The notes beneath the pieces were generated by a model that worked only from the letters and a program-made list of their open reading frames with translations, ran no database searches and was not told the origin of the DNA. Positions 10,771 through 21,046 of a DNA stretch of 64,000 nt are shown here, in pieces. A program made the position numbers and the translations under genes. Position 1 is the first letter of the stretch, and each line of letters starts with the position of its first letter. Source of the stretch: Tenrec ecaudatus (lineage: Eukaryota > Chordata > Mammalia > Afrosoricida > Tenrecidae); assembly GCF_050624435.1 (NCBI RefSeq), contig NW_027458640.1:434001-498000 (forward strand), in the 5' to 3' direction.

Positions 10771-11213
10771 CTCCTTGCACAGTAATACGTAGCCGTGTCC
10801 TCAGCGGTCACGGAGCTCAGCTGCCGGGAGAAATGATTCTTCAATGTGTCTCTGGTGATGGAGAGTCGGCTTTGGAAGGATGGGTTATAACCTGTATTAC
10901 CACCATAATCTATGCACCCCATCCACTGCAGCCCCTTCCCCGAGGTCTGGCGGATCCAGCTCCAACAGTAACCACTGTTTGTTATGGAGAAACCAGAGAC
11001 AATGCAGGTGAGGGACAGCTTCTGGGAGGGCTTCACCAATCCTGGACCCGACTCCTGAAGCTGCACCTGGGACAGGACGCCTGCAAATTAAAAAAAAATA
11101 TTCCATGTCAGTCACTTGAAGTCATAACTATCTCCATAGACCCAGGTCGGATATCTGAATCTCTCACCTTGGGGAACTGTCACCAGGCACAGCAGAACAC
11201 ACAGCAATAGCAT
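10771..11213 (-). CDS. IGHV: Immunoglobulin heavy variable gene, apparently intact (IGHV4/clan II type)
   Basis: It encodes the variable domain of an antibody heavy chain after V-to-DJ joining in B cells. Leader exon 1 is 11213-11168: ATG plus 45 nt, the usual 46-nt size. It encodes a hydrophobic signal peptide and ends at a GTGAG donor. The intron runs 11167-11081. The V exon is 11080-10771 and starts after TTTGCAG. The mature frame begins [10 protein letters not shown] and is open throughout. The canonical residues are Cys22, Trp38 (WIRQ) and Cys97 (ATYYCAR). FR3 has [10 protein letters not shown]3 carries an uncommon FSRQL, also seen in the pseudogene at 51.1 kb. There are two extra cysteines: Cys35 in CDR1 and Cys52 at the start of CDR2. 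The promoter octamer is at 11320-11327 and the 23-RSS follows directly. I see no stop or frameshift, so it is a functional candidate. Expression cannot be judged from sequence. Confidence 0.92.
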
Positions 11214-11319
11214 CTTTAGACCACAGCTCTGTTTCCCAAGAGACCCACAGCCCTGTCTGAAGAGAACTGATAGTTTTCCCACCCCAAGGGTGAAATTGTA
11301 CCCTAGTGCCTGAAAGATA

Positions 11320-11327
11320 ATTTGCAT
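11320..11327 (-). promoter_or_regulatory. IGHV promoter octamer ATGCAAAT
   Basis: A perfect octamer on the minus strand, 107 bp upstream of the leader ATG of the 10771-11213 gene. This is the POU-factor (OCT1/OCT2) site expected in IGHV promoters. Confidence 0.93.
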
Positions 11328-11639
11328 ATGAGGGAGTCCTGTCCTTATAAACAGAAAGTGATAGAGGCCAGGCCCCCCTTTATCTTCTGAGCCCATGGTA
11401 CGGTAACTGTTTGAACTCATATGTTAAGCAGGGACCCTCAGTTCTTGCTTCAGCCCCATTAACACTTTGGCAGAGTTGGGGGGTTGGGTGTTTCCAGTTT
11501 GTTAGGAGGATGCACATCCACACCCAATGTACATGGTTCTATCTCAACCATGTCACCCATGCACTCCCTCTGCAAAGGGCCAAATTACTGGTGCCTCAGC
11601 CATTGTTATCTGAGTCTTTGCCGCTGCAGTTTCAGCCAC

Positions 11640-12350
11640 AGGTGTGGGCCCTTTGGCGTGGACCGCCTCTCTCCTCTCTGGCTCCTCCCCAAGCCCCGCC
11701 CCAAGCCGGCCAGGCCCCGCCCACCCCCTCACCAGGCGCCTGTGCTGGCATCTCAGCAGAAATGGGCGGGGAAAGAGCTGCCTTGAGAGGAAGTGAAGGC
11801 AGACCCCTACCCCTCTCTGACCCCGCCAGCTCCTCCCACCCCGGGTCACGCCCAGACAGGGCCGGAAGTGGCGGTGTCTTATTCTGAACTGCAACTCACT
11901 GCAAGGATTCCACTGTCGGTACTCTGCTTGGGGTGCCAGAGAAGCGCCCACAGCCTGAGCACCCTGTTGCCGGCGCTCCCAGGTGGGAGGCTCTGGGCTC
12001 CGGGACATGTATGTGGGCGGAGGCTATTTTAGTCCAGCTGACTAGGGTGCAAGCGCCCTTTCTCTCCCCCAGGAACCCTGCCGGTGCTTCTCTTGGTGAG
12101 AGGTAGGCGGGTGTCCCTAAGGCCAGTCCTATTTCCCCGCTTTCGGATTGGGTGGGGTTCATGGTGGGAGTCCCTGTTGGAGAAAGGGGATCACGGCTGG
12201 GGTTTTGGGGTCCGGGTTCCCAGATTTGTTGCTTTGTGAGTTTCCTAACCCCCCTCCCTTGTTTCCTTCCACACAGCGATGCCTGCTCCCCGAGACTCCT
12301 TGCACCTCCTCAGCTCAAAGGTGAGCCCCGGGGTCTTGTTCTGCTGACCT
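11640..12350 (+). promoter_or_regulatory. CpG-rich block with splice-like signals; possible promoter/first exons of an unidentified gene
   Basis: GC and CpG content are much higher than in the surroundings ('cccccgccccaagccggcca' type sequence, 'gggcggggaaagag', 'gggccggaagtggcggt', the last an ETS-like GGAAGTG). A pyrimidine tract ending 'ttccacacag' at about 12278 precedes a short segment with an ATG (codons MPAPRDSLHL). That segment ends in AAAG before 'gtgagccccg' at about 12319, a good donor. This looks like the 5' end of a housekeeping-type or zinc-finger-type gene, or a retained piece of one. I cannot identify a product and see no clear downstream coding exon. It lies only about 300 bp upstream of the IGHV octamer, on the opposite strand. 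Confidence 0.45.
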
Positions 12351-13050
12351 CCCTCTGGACCCGATCAGAGTCTGTTCTAGGCACAAGATTTCTTGCTGAG
12401 TTCGTGACAGAAACGTCTTCCCTGGCTTTAAAATATTGGTCGCGGCCCTTTTTTTTCTTAACCCCTTGTTTAGAATTCTATCTATATATTACTATGGTTT
12501 TTTAAACCATTCCCATTTCCTTTCCTTGGTATTCTTTATTGCTTCTGTTGGGTTCAGTTTGTGAAGCACAGAAGGAGTGGATATCTGGAGATGAAATAAC
12601 ATGCGATGGTTTGTAAGGATGTCTGGGTGGGGTCGGGGTGGGTGGCTGGCGGAGTTGGGCACTAAGAATGAAGGATTGAGGGGACTGAACACTAGAACTG
12701 AAAGTGACTAATAAGCCTTTTTAAAGGCGATTGAATCATGGTGGGAAAATAGACAATATGAAATCGATTGTGGTAATGATTTTGCAGTGCTTAAGATGGC
12801 TGAACTATGGAATTGTGGGAATTTGTGGGATATGTGGATTCAGTGCCCCAAAAAGTGTTAAAGAAAAAAAGAAAGTTCTCCATCACAAAAGCAATCTAAC
12901 TAAACTATGCACAGAAGAATCAAAAAAAACAAACTGAAACAAAGAAACAAAAAAAAAGTAATGCTAAAGTACTTGACTTCTATTTTGGGGATGAAAATGG
13001 AAGTGACCCTGAAATGGGCCCTTGGGTTATGAACGTTGTGAGGCTGAAGG
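12351..13050. other. Transitional sequence with no firm gene
   Basis: It contains AT-rich and A-rich segments (12860-12960). A short plus-strand frame near 12731 opens 'MNHGGKIDN', and other frames are broken. It could be transcript-derived sequence belonging with the CpG-rich block, but nothing is recognisable. Confidence 0.3.
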
Positions 13051-13057
13051 ACAATTT

Positions 13058-13360
13058 ACTTTACCAGAGTGCAGCGAGAGCTGGCCAGCCTGCCTGCAGG
13101 GCAACAGCAGGCGCACAGTTGCCAGGATGTCCCAGGCTTTGATGGTGGAGCAGTTTGGAATGTGCCAGTTGAGATGCCTGGTAGGCGATGAGCCCACAGT
13201 TGTCGATCAACGAGTGCACGATGTCCATGGCCCTGAATGAGATGCTGAAGTCCAAGGGGACTTACTGGAGCACCTTGTGCACATACACAAGAGTAAGCCT
13301 CTGCTGCTGCACTGGCATTTCTTACAGTGCTCCCTCTGAGCCTTAGCTAGAGTCTCCATG
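13058..13360 (-). pseudogene. Histone H2B processed pseudogene, 5'-truncated and frameshifted
   Basis: On the minus strand several frames together follow the H2B order. First is a 'KAQ...KK' basic N-terminal stretch near 13340. Then come a decayed 'SYSVYVYKVL' region (13300-13270), 'FRAMDIVHSLID' in place of the alpha-2 helix (13237-13200), and a clear 'VRLLLP' (about 13120-13105) running into a decayed C-terminus. Several stops and indels break it. H2B normally packages DNA in the nucleosome core; this copy cannot make protein. It abuts a 28S rRNA fragment of opposite polarity. Confidence 0.7.
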
Positions 13361-13374
13361 GACTTATCAGGGTC

Positions 13375-13569
13375 AAGTGGGTTGTTTGACTGGGACAGTA
13401 CACCTGGCAAAGGTAATGTAGGTGTCTTAAGGTGAGCTGAGGGAGGACAGAAACCTCCCCTGGAGCAGAAGGGCTAAAGCTTGCTGGATCTTGATTTTCA
13501 GGAATATAGACTGTGAAAGCAGGACCTCCAGATTCCTCTGACCTTTTGGGTTTTCAGCAGGAATTGCTG

Positions 13570-13601
<32 letters not shown>

Positions 13602-13650
13602 TGGCTAAGTGTTCATAGTGATGTCACTTTTTAATCCTTCAATGTTGGAA
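13375..13650 (+). pseudogene. 28S rRNA fragment (peptidyl-transferase region), diverged
   Basis: The strand matches large-subunit rRNA over about 275 nt. Landmarks are 'ttgactgggacagtacacct', 'gagggaggacagaaacctcc', 'ttgattttcag', 'ctgaccttttgggttt' and 'ttaccacagggataactggc'. Most changes are C-to-T or G-to-A, as expected from CpG decay after insertion. The match stops abruptly after 'tccttcaatgttgga'. It is an inactive retrocopy fragment. Confidence 0.88.
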
Positions 13651-13659
13651 TGATTTGAT

Positions 13660-14530
13660 CTGATCTCCCCTGTAAGATGGGGGTGGAGAGAGAAGGGCTG
13701 GGTTAGAGGAGAGAGGAGGGAGGACAGAGGAGCGGAAGGAGGAGAAAGAGAGAGATTGGAGCAGCTTCCACACACCCTGATGGCCCCTAATCTGGATTCC
13801 CAGGCTGCCCCCTGCCCGACAAGGTGGGTATACCAGCCACTGAGTGGGGACTTAATTGTTTTTCTAGACACTACGTAGGTGGTCGACTGGTAGATCCTAT
13901 TAGGAAAACACGTTGGAGATGCTCACATTGTGCACTGTGTGTCAGCATGCCAGTTGGATCCCTGGCCCACTGTCGGCGCTCTCCAACCCTGGGGTCCCCA
14001 GGCTCTCCCTCCTGTTCTCACAAACTTTTAAATAGTTGAGTTGGATTCCATTTTAGTTTCTTAGATCTTATCATTGTTTCAAAATGTTTCACAAAATGTC
14101 TATTTTCAATTCTATTATTTTACTTACATGATTTTTGTGTGTACATATGTGCATGTGTGTGTACCATGCACACGTTTTTGTAGTATCCTTTTGGATCACC
14201 ACTAAGGAGGTCGACCAGTAGTCTTGTTCGGAAATATGTGTGCTACCTGCCAAGTGCGTATATAAATCCGCTATTCCTGTTTGTGCCCATTTTAGCCCTG
14301 CAGCCGGGCTGGCCAGCTCACTATTCGCTAGCAAACAGCATCACCTCCTCCTCCTCTTGTGTTTTAGGAGGGTATCGGTGTGTTGGAAAGATAGTCAGCA
14401 TCTTAATATATAAGAGTTAATAGTTTGGGAGTTGGAGATTAGCAGTTAATCACTAGGGATTTAAGTACCAAATTATTTTTGAGTGTTGAAATGTAGCCTA
14501 CAACTTTTTTACATTTACTAGCTATAGCAT
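13660..14530. other. No recognised gene
   Basis: A purine-rich tract is at 13680-13760. The rest is unremarkable unique or old-repeat sequence with only short chance frames. Confidence 0.35.
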
Positions 14531-14539
14531 TTATCACCT

Positions 14540-15140
14540 ATTTGGCATCTTTTTATATGAAATCATCAATTTATGATGAAGAAGGAATTTTCATTTGTTT
14601 CTGGAAGTTTTTCTTCCTTTTATTAATTCTTTTTTTCTGATTAATTTAGCTAGTACAATTTTTAATATGAGTGGTGGAAATGGACACGTATGTTTATGCT
14701 GATTCTGAGGTAGTGTGAATTTTTTCCTCTTCTACATGTGAAATTTGCAGTTTTTTTCATGAATGTGTATTAGCATATTGGATTTGACCTATTTCATGTT
14801 AGATTTGTAGTTGTTTTTAACGTGAAAAGCTTTTGACTTTGTTTAGTATGTATTCTGTGTCTATTTAGATAATTGACTTTCCCCCCCATCAGTAGACATA
14901 TCTGAGTGTTTATTTTCTTGTGTTAATTCAGTTCTGGGATGAATTAGAATTAATCATGATACATACTTATTTTAATATATTATCTGTCTCAGTTTCCTGC
15001 TTTTAATGTAACTTTTTCATTCAGATCCCTTATCAACACTGGTCTACAGTTTTCTTAAAGTATCATTATCTGACATTGGTCTCAGGTTACTTCTGGTCTC
15101 AGAGATGGTGTTACTAAGTACTCTCTCAAAACTATTGTTA
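14540..15140 (-). mobile_element. Old L1 ORF2 remnant, antisense (tentative)
   Basis: The T-rich plus strand has the texture of an antisense old L1 ORF2 segment ('agcttttgactttgtttagt', 'cagttctgggatgaattaga'). There is no open frame. The call rests on style, not on a clean motif. Confidence 0.35.
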
Positions 15141-15435
15141 TGTTGGAACCCAATAAGTTGAACTTAAACAACAAAACAGTAAAAAAAAAGTGTTTATTCA
15201 TCTTTTGTGAATACTCTGCCAAAATTTTTAGTTTTCATGTATCATACAGTTAGGCTGGAAGTTTCTCATGACATTTTATTTTGATTCAATTGATTATAGA
15301 CCTTCTAAACATACTGAAATCCAGTGAGTTAACTATTGTCAGTCTCTTGCTCTGCTAGATCTCTGATCTTCCAGCTGAACCCTCAGTGTACAGGACTACA
15401 TGATTCACAGTTTCCTTGAAAGACAAATAGCTACT

Positions 15436-15450
15436 CAAAACTTAGTGACT
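15436..15450. repeat. Target-site duplication, left copy
   Basis: CAAAACTTAGTGACT, identical to 15904-15918. The pair frames the 28S rRNA retrocopy. Confidence 0.95.
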
Positions 15451-15903
15451 TTGGTGTATGTGCTTGGCTGGGGAGCCAATGGGGCGAAGCTACCATCTGT
15501 GGGATTATGACTGAACGCCTCTAAGTCAGAATCCCGCCCAGGAGGAACGATACGGCAGCGCCGCGGAGCCTCGGTTGGCCTCGGATAGCTGGTGCTCTGC
15601 CGTCCCCGCCGGCAGGCGGGCCACGAGCGCATCCGCCTCGGCGGGCCACGCGCTTGCCCCCGCTGTGCTTCGGAACCGGGGTCTGGTACAGAGTGCCCCA
15701 CGTCCCGGGAAACGGGTCGTGGCCGGAAAGGCGGCCGCCCCCTCGCCCGTCACGCACCGCACGTTCGTGGGGAGCCTGGTGCTAAACCATTCGTAGACGA
15801 CCTGCTTCTGGGTCGGGGTTTTGTACATAGCAGAGCAGCTCCCTCGCTGCGATCTATTGAAAGTCAGCCCTCCACACAAGGGTTTGTAAAAAAAAAAAAA
15901 AAA
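15451..15903 (+). pseudogene. Retroposed 3' end of 28S rRNA with poly(A) tail
   Basis: About 437 nt match the 3' end of mammalian 28S rRNA with few changes. The match runs from 'ttggtgtatgtgcttggctg' through 'ggggcgaagctaccatctgt', 'cctctaagtcagaatcccgc' and 'gatacggcagcgccgcggag' to the terminal 'agggtttgt' at 15887. It is followed by 16 A residues (15888-15903). Perfect 15-bp direct repeats flank it. rRNA is not normally polyadenylated, so the tail plus target duplication indicates L1-machinery retroposition of an adenylated rRNA 3' fragment. CpGs are largely intact, so it is much younger than the fragment at 13.4 kb. Confidence 0.96.
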
Positions 15904-15918
15904 CAAAACTTAGTGACT
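15904..15918. repeat. Target-site duplication, right copy
   Basis: CAAAACTTAGTGACT, a perfect repeat of 15436-15450. Confidence 0.95.
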
Positions 15919-16194
15919 GTGCTGCCCTTAGACTAGAGCTCATGTTTGTGAAAATACTCTGCCATCTGGCATGCTGTGAGGCCCTTAGAGAACTGCCTTC
16001 AGCTCACCAGAAGAATGGATTAATGAGGGGTAGGAATGCCTCAGTGATTTCGTTGTCACCTTGTTTGTTCCAATTTTATTAACTGAAGAAACCTCTTCCC
16101 GTTTTTAATGAGAGAAATAATACCTTATGTAAACACACACTAATGTCTTTGTGTTTGTGCTGGATGCATATTTGTGGATTCTGAGACTGTTATG

Positions 16195-16275
16195 TCAGCT
16201 GTCATTGAGTCAATTCGATTTCACAGGGACCCATTGCACAACAACAAAGCACTGCACTCTCCTGTGCCATCCTCA
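16195..16275 (-). repeat. AfroSINE-like fragment
   Basis: 'gtcattgagtcaattcgatt' and 'tcacagggaccca' resemble the reverse complement of the AfroSINE 3' half. The copy is short and diverged. Confidence 0.5.
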
Positions 16276-16314
16276 CAATTGAGGATGAATGTATGTTTTT
16301 AAAAATTTAATTAA

Positions 16315-16860
16315 TTTATTTATTTTAACTCATTTTATTAGGGGCTTATACAGCTTGTATTACAATCCATGCATACATCCATTGTGTTAAGCACATTTGT
16401 ACATATGTTGCTATCAATTGTTTTTAAAAAATTTTCTTTATACTTGAGCCCTTGGTATCAGCTCCTCGTTTTTTTCCTCCCTCATGAAGCCATGATAATT
16501 TATGTTTTTATTGCTTTTTCGTGTCTTATATTGACCGATGTCTCCCTTCCACCCCTTTTCTGTTGTCCATTCCTGAGAAGGAGTTATATGTAGATCATTG
16601 TGTTTATTTCCTCCTTCACCCCCCACCTACTACTTACCCCCCTGGTATTGCTACTCTGATTATCAGTCCTGCTGGGTTTTATCTGCCCTTGATTCCCTGT
16701 GTTTCTAGCTCTTATCGGTAACCATGTGCTTTCTCTAGTCTAGCCAGAATTGTGTGGTAGGTTTGGGTTCATGATAGTGGGGCGGGGAGGGGGGGGTGGG
16801 GGGGGGAGGGAGCACTAAAGATGTAGAGAAAAGTTGTATGTTTCATTGGTGCTATACTGC
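16315..16860 (-). mobile_element. L1 3' UTR, 5'-truncated
   Basis: On the plus strand it opens 'cattttattaggggcttata', the complement of the L1 tail. The pyrimidine-rich 'gtctcccttccacccc', the 'tagatcattgtg' block and a long G-run (complement of the C-rich part of this L1 3' UTR) at about 16778-16810 follow. Confidence 0.75.
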
Positions 16861-16998
16861 ACCCTAACTGGCTCTTCTCATCCTTTCACCTTTTCTGATA
16901 GGTTGGTTTATTGTGCCAACTTGGGCAATAGGAACATTGTATTAATAATGTTGCAGTTTGATTGGAGGGCAAATAGATAAATGGCTAGGCAAATCCTG

Positions 16999-17027
16999 CC
17001 TCTCTCTCTCTCTCTCTCTCTCTCTCT
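16999..17027. repeat. (CT)n microsatellite
   Basis: A run of about 14 CT units. Confidence 0.95.
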
Positions 17028-17439
17028 TGCTCCCTTCTGATCAGATCAGGGTGTGCCTGCTAGTTCTCTGCCCCAACTTGTGAGCTACACTAACAGTGGG
17101 ACTGCCAACCTGTGGATCATGTCGCTAGAACTTGAGATTCCTTCGAGAAGTGGTTCATCATGTTGCTGGTTTATACATCACTTGAGCTTGGGACTGTTGG
17201 ATCCTATTGTCTTGCTGACTGTTGATGACCTGACCTTCTGTTTGCTTCCTGTGTCCACACTGCCTGCATTGCCCTACATAAGACTCACCTGTCTGCTTCC
17301 TTGACCTTGGACCCAGGGGCTCTCATGAGTTGAAGGATTTCCAGTATATTAAATGTTTCATGGAAGTGAGATGAACTGAGCATTTTGTACAGCTGTGTGG
17401 ACTAATTAGCTGCTATATTCTTTTGTGCTTTATATGTCT

Positions 17440-17580
17440 ATCCATTATATATAATACATAATAATATATAATGATTATATATATTATATAGAATGATTTT
17501 ATATATCATGATTATATATAATATATATAATAGATGTATACAGCACATAAATATATATACATATACATGTATATATATTT
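17440..17580. repeat. AT-rich (TA)n-like low-complexity tract
   Basis: Imperfect TA repeats with ATAT-rich interruptions separate two L1-derived blocks. Confidence 0.85.
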
Positions 17581-17584
17581 ACAA

Positions 17585-18830
17585 GTGTCCTGGTTTAGTT
17601 TATAAAATACCCTTCTGTAAGGGGGTGTCCACTTGCCTACAGATGGACTGTATGTCTCATTCCATACTCCCCCTCTTTGACATTGATAGGATTTTTTGTT
17701 TTGTGTCTCTGATGCCTGATCCCTGATCCTATTGATACCTCATGATCACACGGGTTTGTGTGCTTCTTCCATGTGGAGTTTGTTGCTTCTCAGCTAGATG
17801 ACCTTTGGGACCCCAGATGCTATTATTTTGATAGGCAGACAGCATCAACTTTCTGCACCATTTTGTCTTAATTGATTGTGTCAGGAAGCTGAGCATCACA
17901 GAATGCCAGGTTATTAGAGCAAAGTCTCCTTTCATTGAGGGAGTACTGGAATAGAGGTCCAATGTCCGTCTGCTACCTTAATACTTAACATTTAAATATA
18001 TGTACATAGATTTATTTCCATTTCATCATATATATTTAAATATGCAAATGACTGTATTTAGAAATTTATAAATGCCCTTTGTCTCCTAGTACTTTCCTCT
18101 ATTTCCTTTTACTTTCCTCTTGTCCCACTATCATGTTTGGCATTCATCAGTTTTCAGTAATTCCTCTCATTACATTGCCCTTGATCACGCCCTACCAGGC
18201 ATCCCAGAGTATCTTCGACATCGATTTTAGGATTTTAGATTACTTGTGTCCTTGACCCCAGGTTAACAACCACTTCCTTTCCCCCGCTTCCCCGTCTCCT
18301 GTATCCCCCCCCAGAACCATCAGCCCCATTGTTTTCTCCTCTGGTGTGTTTATCTTGCCTATCTTATCTAGATAGACATGCAAAGACAATAGTAAGCACA
18401 AACACAAGACAGAGCAAAACAAACAAAAAACAACTATTGGAGAAAAAGAGAAAAGACTAGAAATCGTCCCAGGTTTGTTTTTTGACCATTAAGAGTATTT
18501 TACTATCGGTTGAGTTTGATGTGGTACCATGCCTTGGCCACACACTCTATTTTTTAATTTCCCGGGCACTTCATTGCTTTGCTCCCCTTGCTGCTCTGTT
18601 GCATGCCCTTAGCATTTTGCCCCAGTGTGGTGGAGTCAGATCGAGCACATTTCCCACACTGTGCCACTAGTGTTGTCCCTCATAGTGCTATGGGTCATTG
18701 AGGGATGTTGTGTCTTGTGGTGTGGCTGGGCCTATGGTCCTCTCTGTGCATTGGCCAATTTGAGCAAGAATATCATGCTTGGGGTTTGGTGGGCCGTGAT
18801 GTGAGGGTGAACAAATTGTCGCAGTCACTT
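17585..18830 (-). mobile_element. L1 3' region, older copy
   Basis: The plus strand shows the complement of the L1 3' UTR modules: 'gtgtgcttcttccatgtgga', 'gctagatgacctttgggacc', 'gatgctattattttgatagg'. The distal block 'ctttactttcctcttgtccc' to 'ggcctatggtcctc' follows, which is shared with 28.68-29.56 kb. No ORF survives. Confidence 0.65.
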
Positions 18831-18834
18831 TGTT

Positions 18835-19190
18835 AATCCATTTAGTAGAGGGATTCATGTTTTTCACTGCCCTTCGTCTTTTGCAAACAGAATATCCTTT
18901 TCAAGGAATGATGTTTTCTGATAATATGTCCAAAGTATATAATATGAACTCTCACCATCCTTACCTCTAAGTAGCACTCTGTCATTACTTCTTCCAAGAC
19001 AGACTTGTTTGTCCTTTGCCTGTCCATGGTAAGTGAGATATTCTTGACCAGAACCACAATTCTAATGCATTCATTGTTCCTCAGCCTTCCTTTGTCCATC
19101 TTTCAAATGCACATGAAATCAATTGACAATAGCATGTTTTGGTCAGGTGAACCGAGTCCTCGAGGTAATATCTTTTCCTTTCAATACTCT
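18835..19190 (-). mobile_element. BovB/RTE LINE remnant
   Basis: On the minus strand a broken frame carries 'RIVVLVKNISLTMD' and 'VHIIYFGHIIRKHHSL'. The latter is a decayed form of the 'LRYFGHV.RR..SLEK' type segment found near the C-terminus of RTE-clade reverse transcriptases. BovB-type RTEs are known from Afrotheria as well as ruminants. Inactive. Confidence 0.65.
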
Positions 19191-19361
19191 AAAGAGGCAT
19201 AGTTCAGCAGATTTAGCTAATACAGTGTAACTATTGATCTCTTGACTATTATTTTCAGTATTCAGGGTTTTTGTTTGGTCTTTTTTCCATAAGCTAACCA
19301 ATTTTCTGGAAGGAGTTAAAATTTACTCAAGCTTTAGATTAAGAATTTTGATAAATGAGAG

Positions 19362-19681
19362 GCTGTCAGAGCCAGCCGACTAGTCAAACAGTCCTGAAAG
19401 GGGGAGTGATGATTAAGGAAAAAGGAGAGACAAAAAGTATTGGGAGGGCAACAGGGAATACTGAAGCCTGGAGTTTATTTTACATATTTTTTTATCCATG
19501 CAGATACAACCGGGGTTAATTATCTCATTGTTAAGCAACTACATTTGATACATTTGCATACTTCCTTGTTCTTGTTTTTAAGTGTCTATTCTAAACATAA
19601 AGTCGCAGAAGAAATCACACAATGATACATAGGTCATGAGAATTCTGTCCTTTCAAGGCTGAGTCTTAATGGCCTTCAACA
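19362..19681 (-). repeat. 3' LTR of a class II endogenous retrovirus
   Basis: It matches the other LTR (22913-23248) in order: 'ccttcaaca' edge, 'tttcaaggctgagtct', 'gcagaagaaatca', 'ggttaattatctcattgtta', 'ctgaagcct', 'agtcctgaaag'. On the proviral strand it starts TGTTGAAGG. It is diverged from its partner by many substitutions and small indels, so the provirus is old. Confidence 0.85.
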
Positions 19682-20260
19682 ACTCCCCCTTTTCTATTTA
19701 CTGAAGGTGTCTTTACTCAAAATGTCGGCAACTGACTGTGCCTGTCTTAGGTTGTGGAGTCCTCAAATCACCCTTACCTGTCATCAGTCACAGTCCTGTT
19801 GGTGACTATGACCCGTGTTAGTTTGGGAAACTCAGACTCCATCTTACGCATCTCTGACTAACCAGCCTCCGTCTTACACCCCTGTTTGGGGAGGGGGCAA
19901 AGTGCACAGGTGTACTTCATGAAGCTTTGTTCTTAAGTCCAATAATTCAACCATAACCCTGTGCAGTATCATAGGGAGTATGCATGAGATCAACAATACA
20001 CACACTCCCGCTCTGACTAGAGACATAAGCATGTGAGGTAGGCCTCTGAGATTTCCTAATGAAGGGAAAGCAACTCAAAAGTGCTGGAGCCAATCCTCAG
20101 CAAGTTTAGCGGCATCAAAATCAAGAGACTTAGCATATTTTATGGCTAATATTTTTTGATGGAGTTGTAATAAATCTAAAGACTCATTAGTATTGTGCTA
20201 TGTACCTTGAAGATGGTTCTTCACTTTAATCCAGCTATACTGACTGTTATTGTACTATTT
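19682..20260 (-). pseudogene. Endogenous retrovirus, region between env and 3' LTR
   Basis: This is proviral sequence upstream of the 3' LTR, with no open frame of note. It holds a polypurine-like run next to the LTR (complement of 'aactcccccttttct' at 19680). Confidence 0.5.
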
Positions 20261-20950
20261 AGGTGTAACACAGATCCATGTACGTACAGCATGGCACTGT
20301 AGACTAGACCTGGCCTTAAGCCCTTGCACCTCATCTCCTAAATACATGACCATGTCATAAAGAGCATTTACTTTTTGTTCTAACTTCCTGTCTATATCTT
20401 CTTGAGTTCCCAACACAGTAGTCACATTTTTGGATAATTCATTTACACAGTGGGCAGTTTGTATGATTTGTGAAAGTACAATTGCTGCAGTAGTAGCAGT
20501 AGCACCTAAACTTAGTATATGTAAAATACTTGCTATAAGCAAACCTACAAAGCACATGGGTCTGGTTAATGCTTTTCAATCTCTTCTAATACCTGTAACC
20601 CTCTTTCTGAACACCAAGCCCCAGTAATATTCACTGGTAGCATAACAAAAGAAGATTGATACAAAATGGCGATGATAATATCTTCAGGGGACCAGGTAAT
20701 AAAAGTAGACAAATTACAATTATTACAAGACATGTTAAACTTAGAATCATCATGATCTATAGTAATATTCCCTGCCAAAAGTACATAAGGCGATGGTACG
20801 CAGGCAGTAACGTTTCCCTGCGGTCTGGAGGAAGGGCCCATAAGCTTCGTGTCCACTAAAGCAGCCCCTATTTTCCACCATTGAATTTGTGGAAAACCCG
20901 AGTCTGACCACCAAAGTCCTACAGACAGCCCCCTTTCCCATTCAGCAGTG
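20255..20950 (-). pseudogene. Endogenous betaretrovirus-like env remnant (SU end and TM)
   Basis: Two adjoining minus-strand frames (20856-20566 and 20557-20255) cover the end of the surface subunit and the transmembrane subunit. The TM part has a small-residue, Ala/Thr-rich fusion-peptide-like segment, then a Leu/Val heptad region and a Cys further on. The surface part has several N-glycosylation sequons. In an active virus this glycoprotein binds a receptor and fuses membranes. Here the frame is broken between the two parts and the C-terminal membrane anchor is not intact, so no envelope can be made. Confidence 0.8.
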
Positions 20951-21046
20951 TTTTTTTTTAGTATTGTCCTGGTTGCGAGACCAAGCTATGATATATAATT
21001 CCTTTGAGATATTATACCTGATGGGCTTGTCCGTGAGACACAATCT

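Noticed and set aside
16778..16811. G-run that could form a quadruplex
   Set aside because: It is the complement of the C-rich stretch present in every copy of this L1 3' UTR. Nothing specific to this locus supports a regulatory role.
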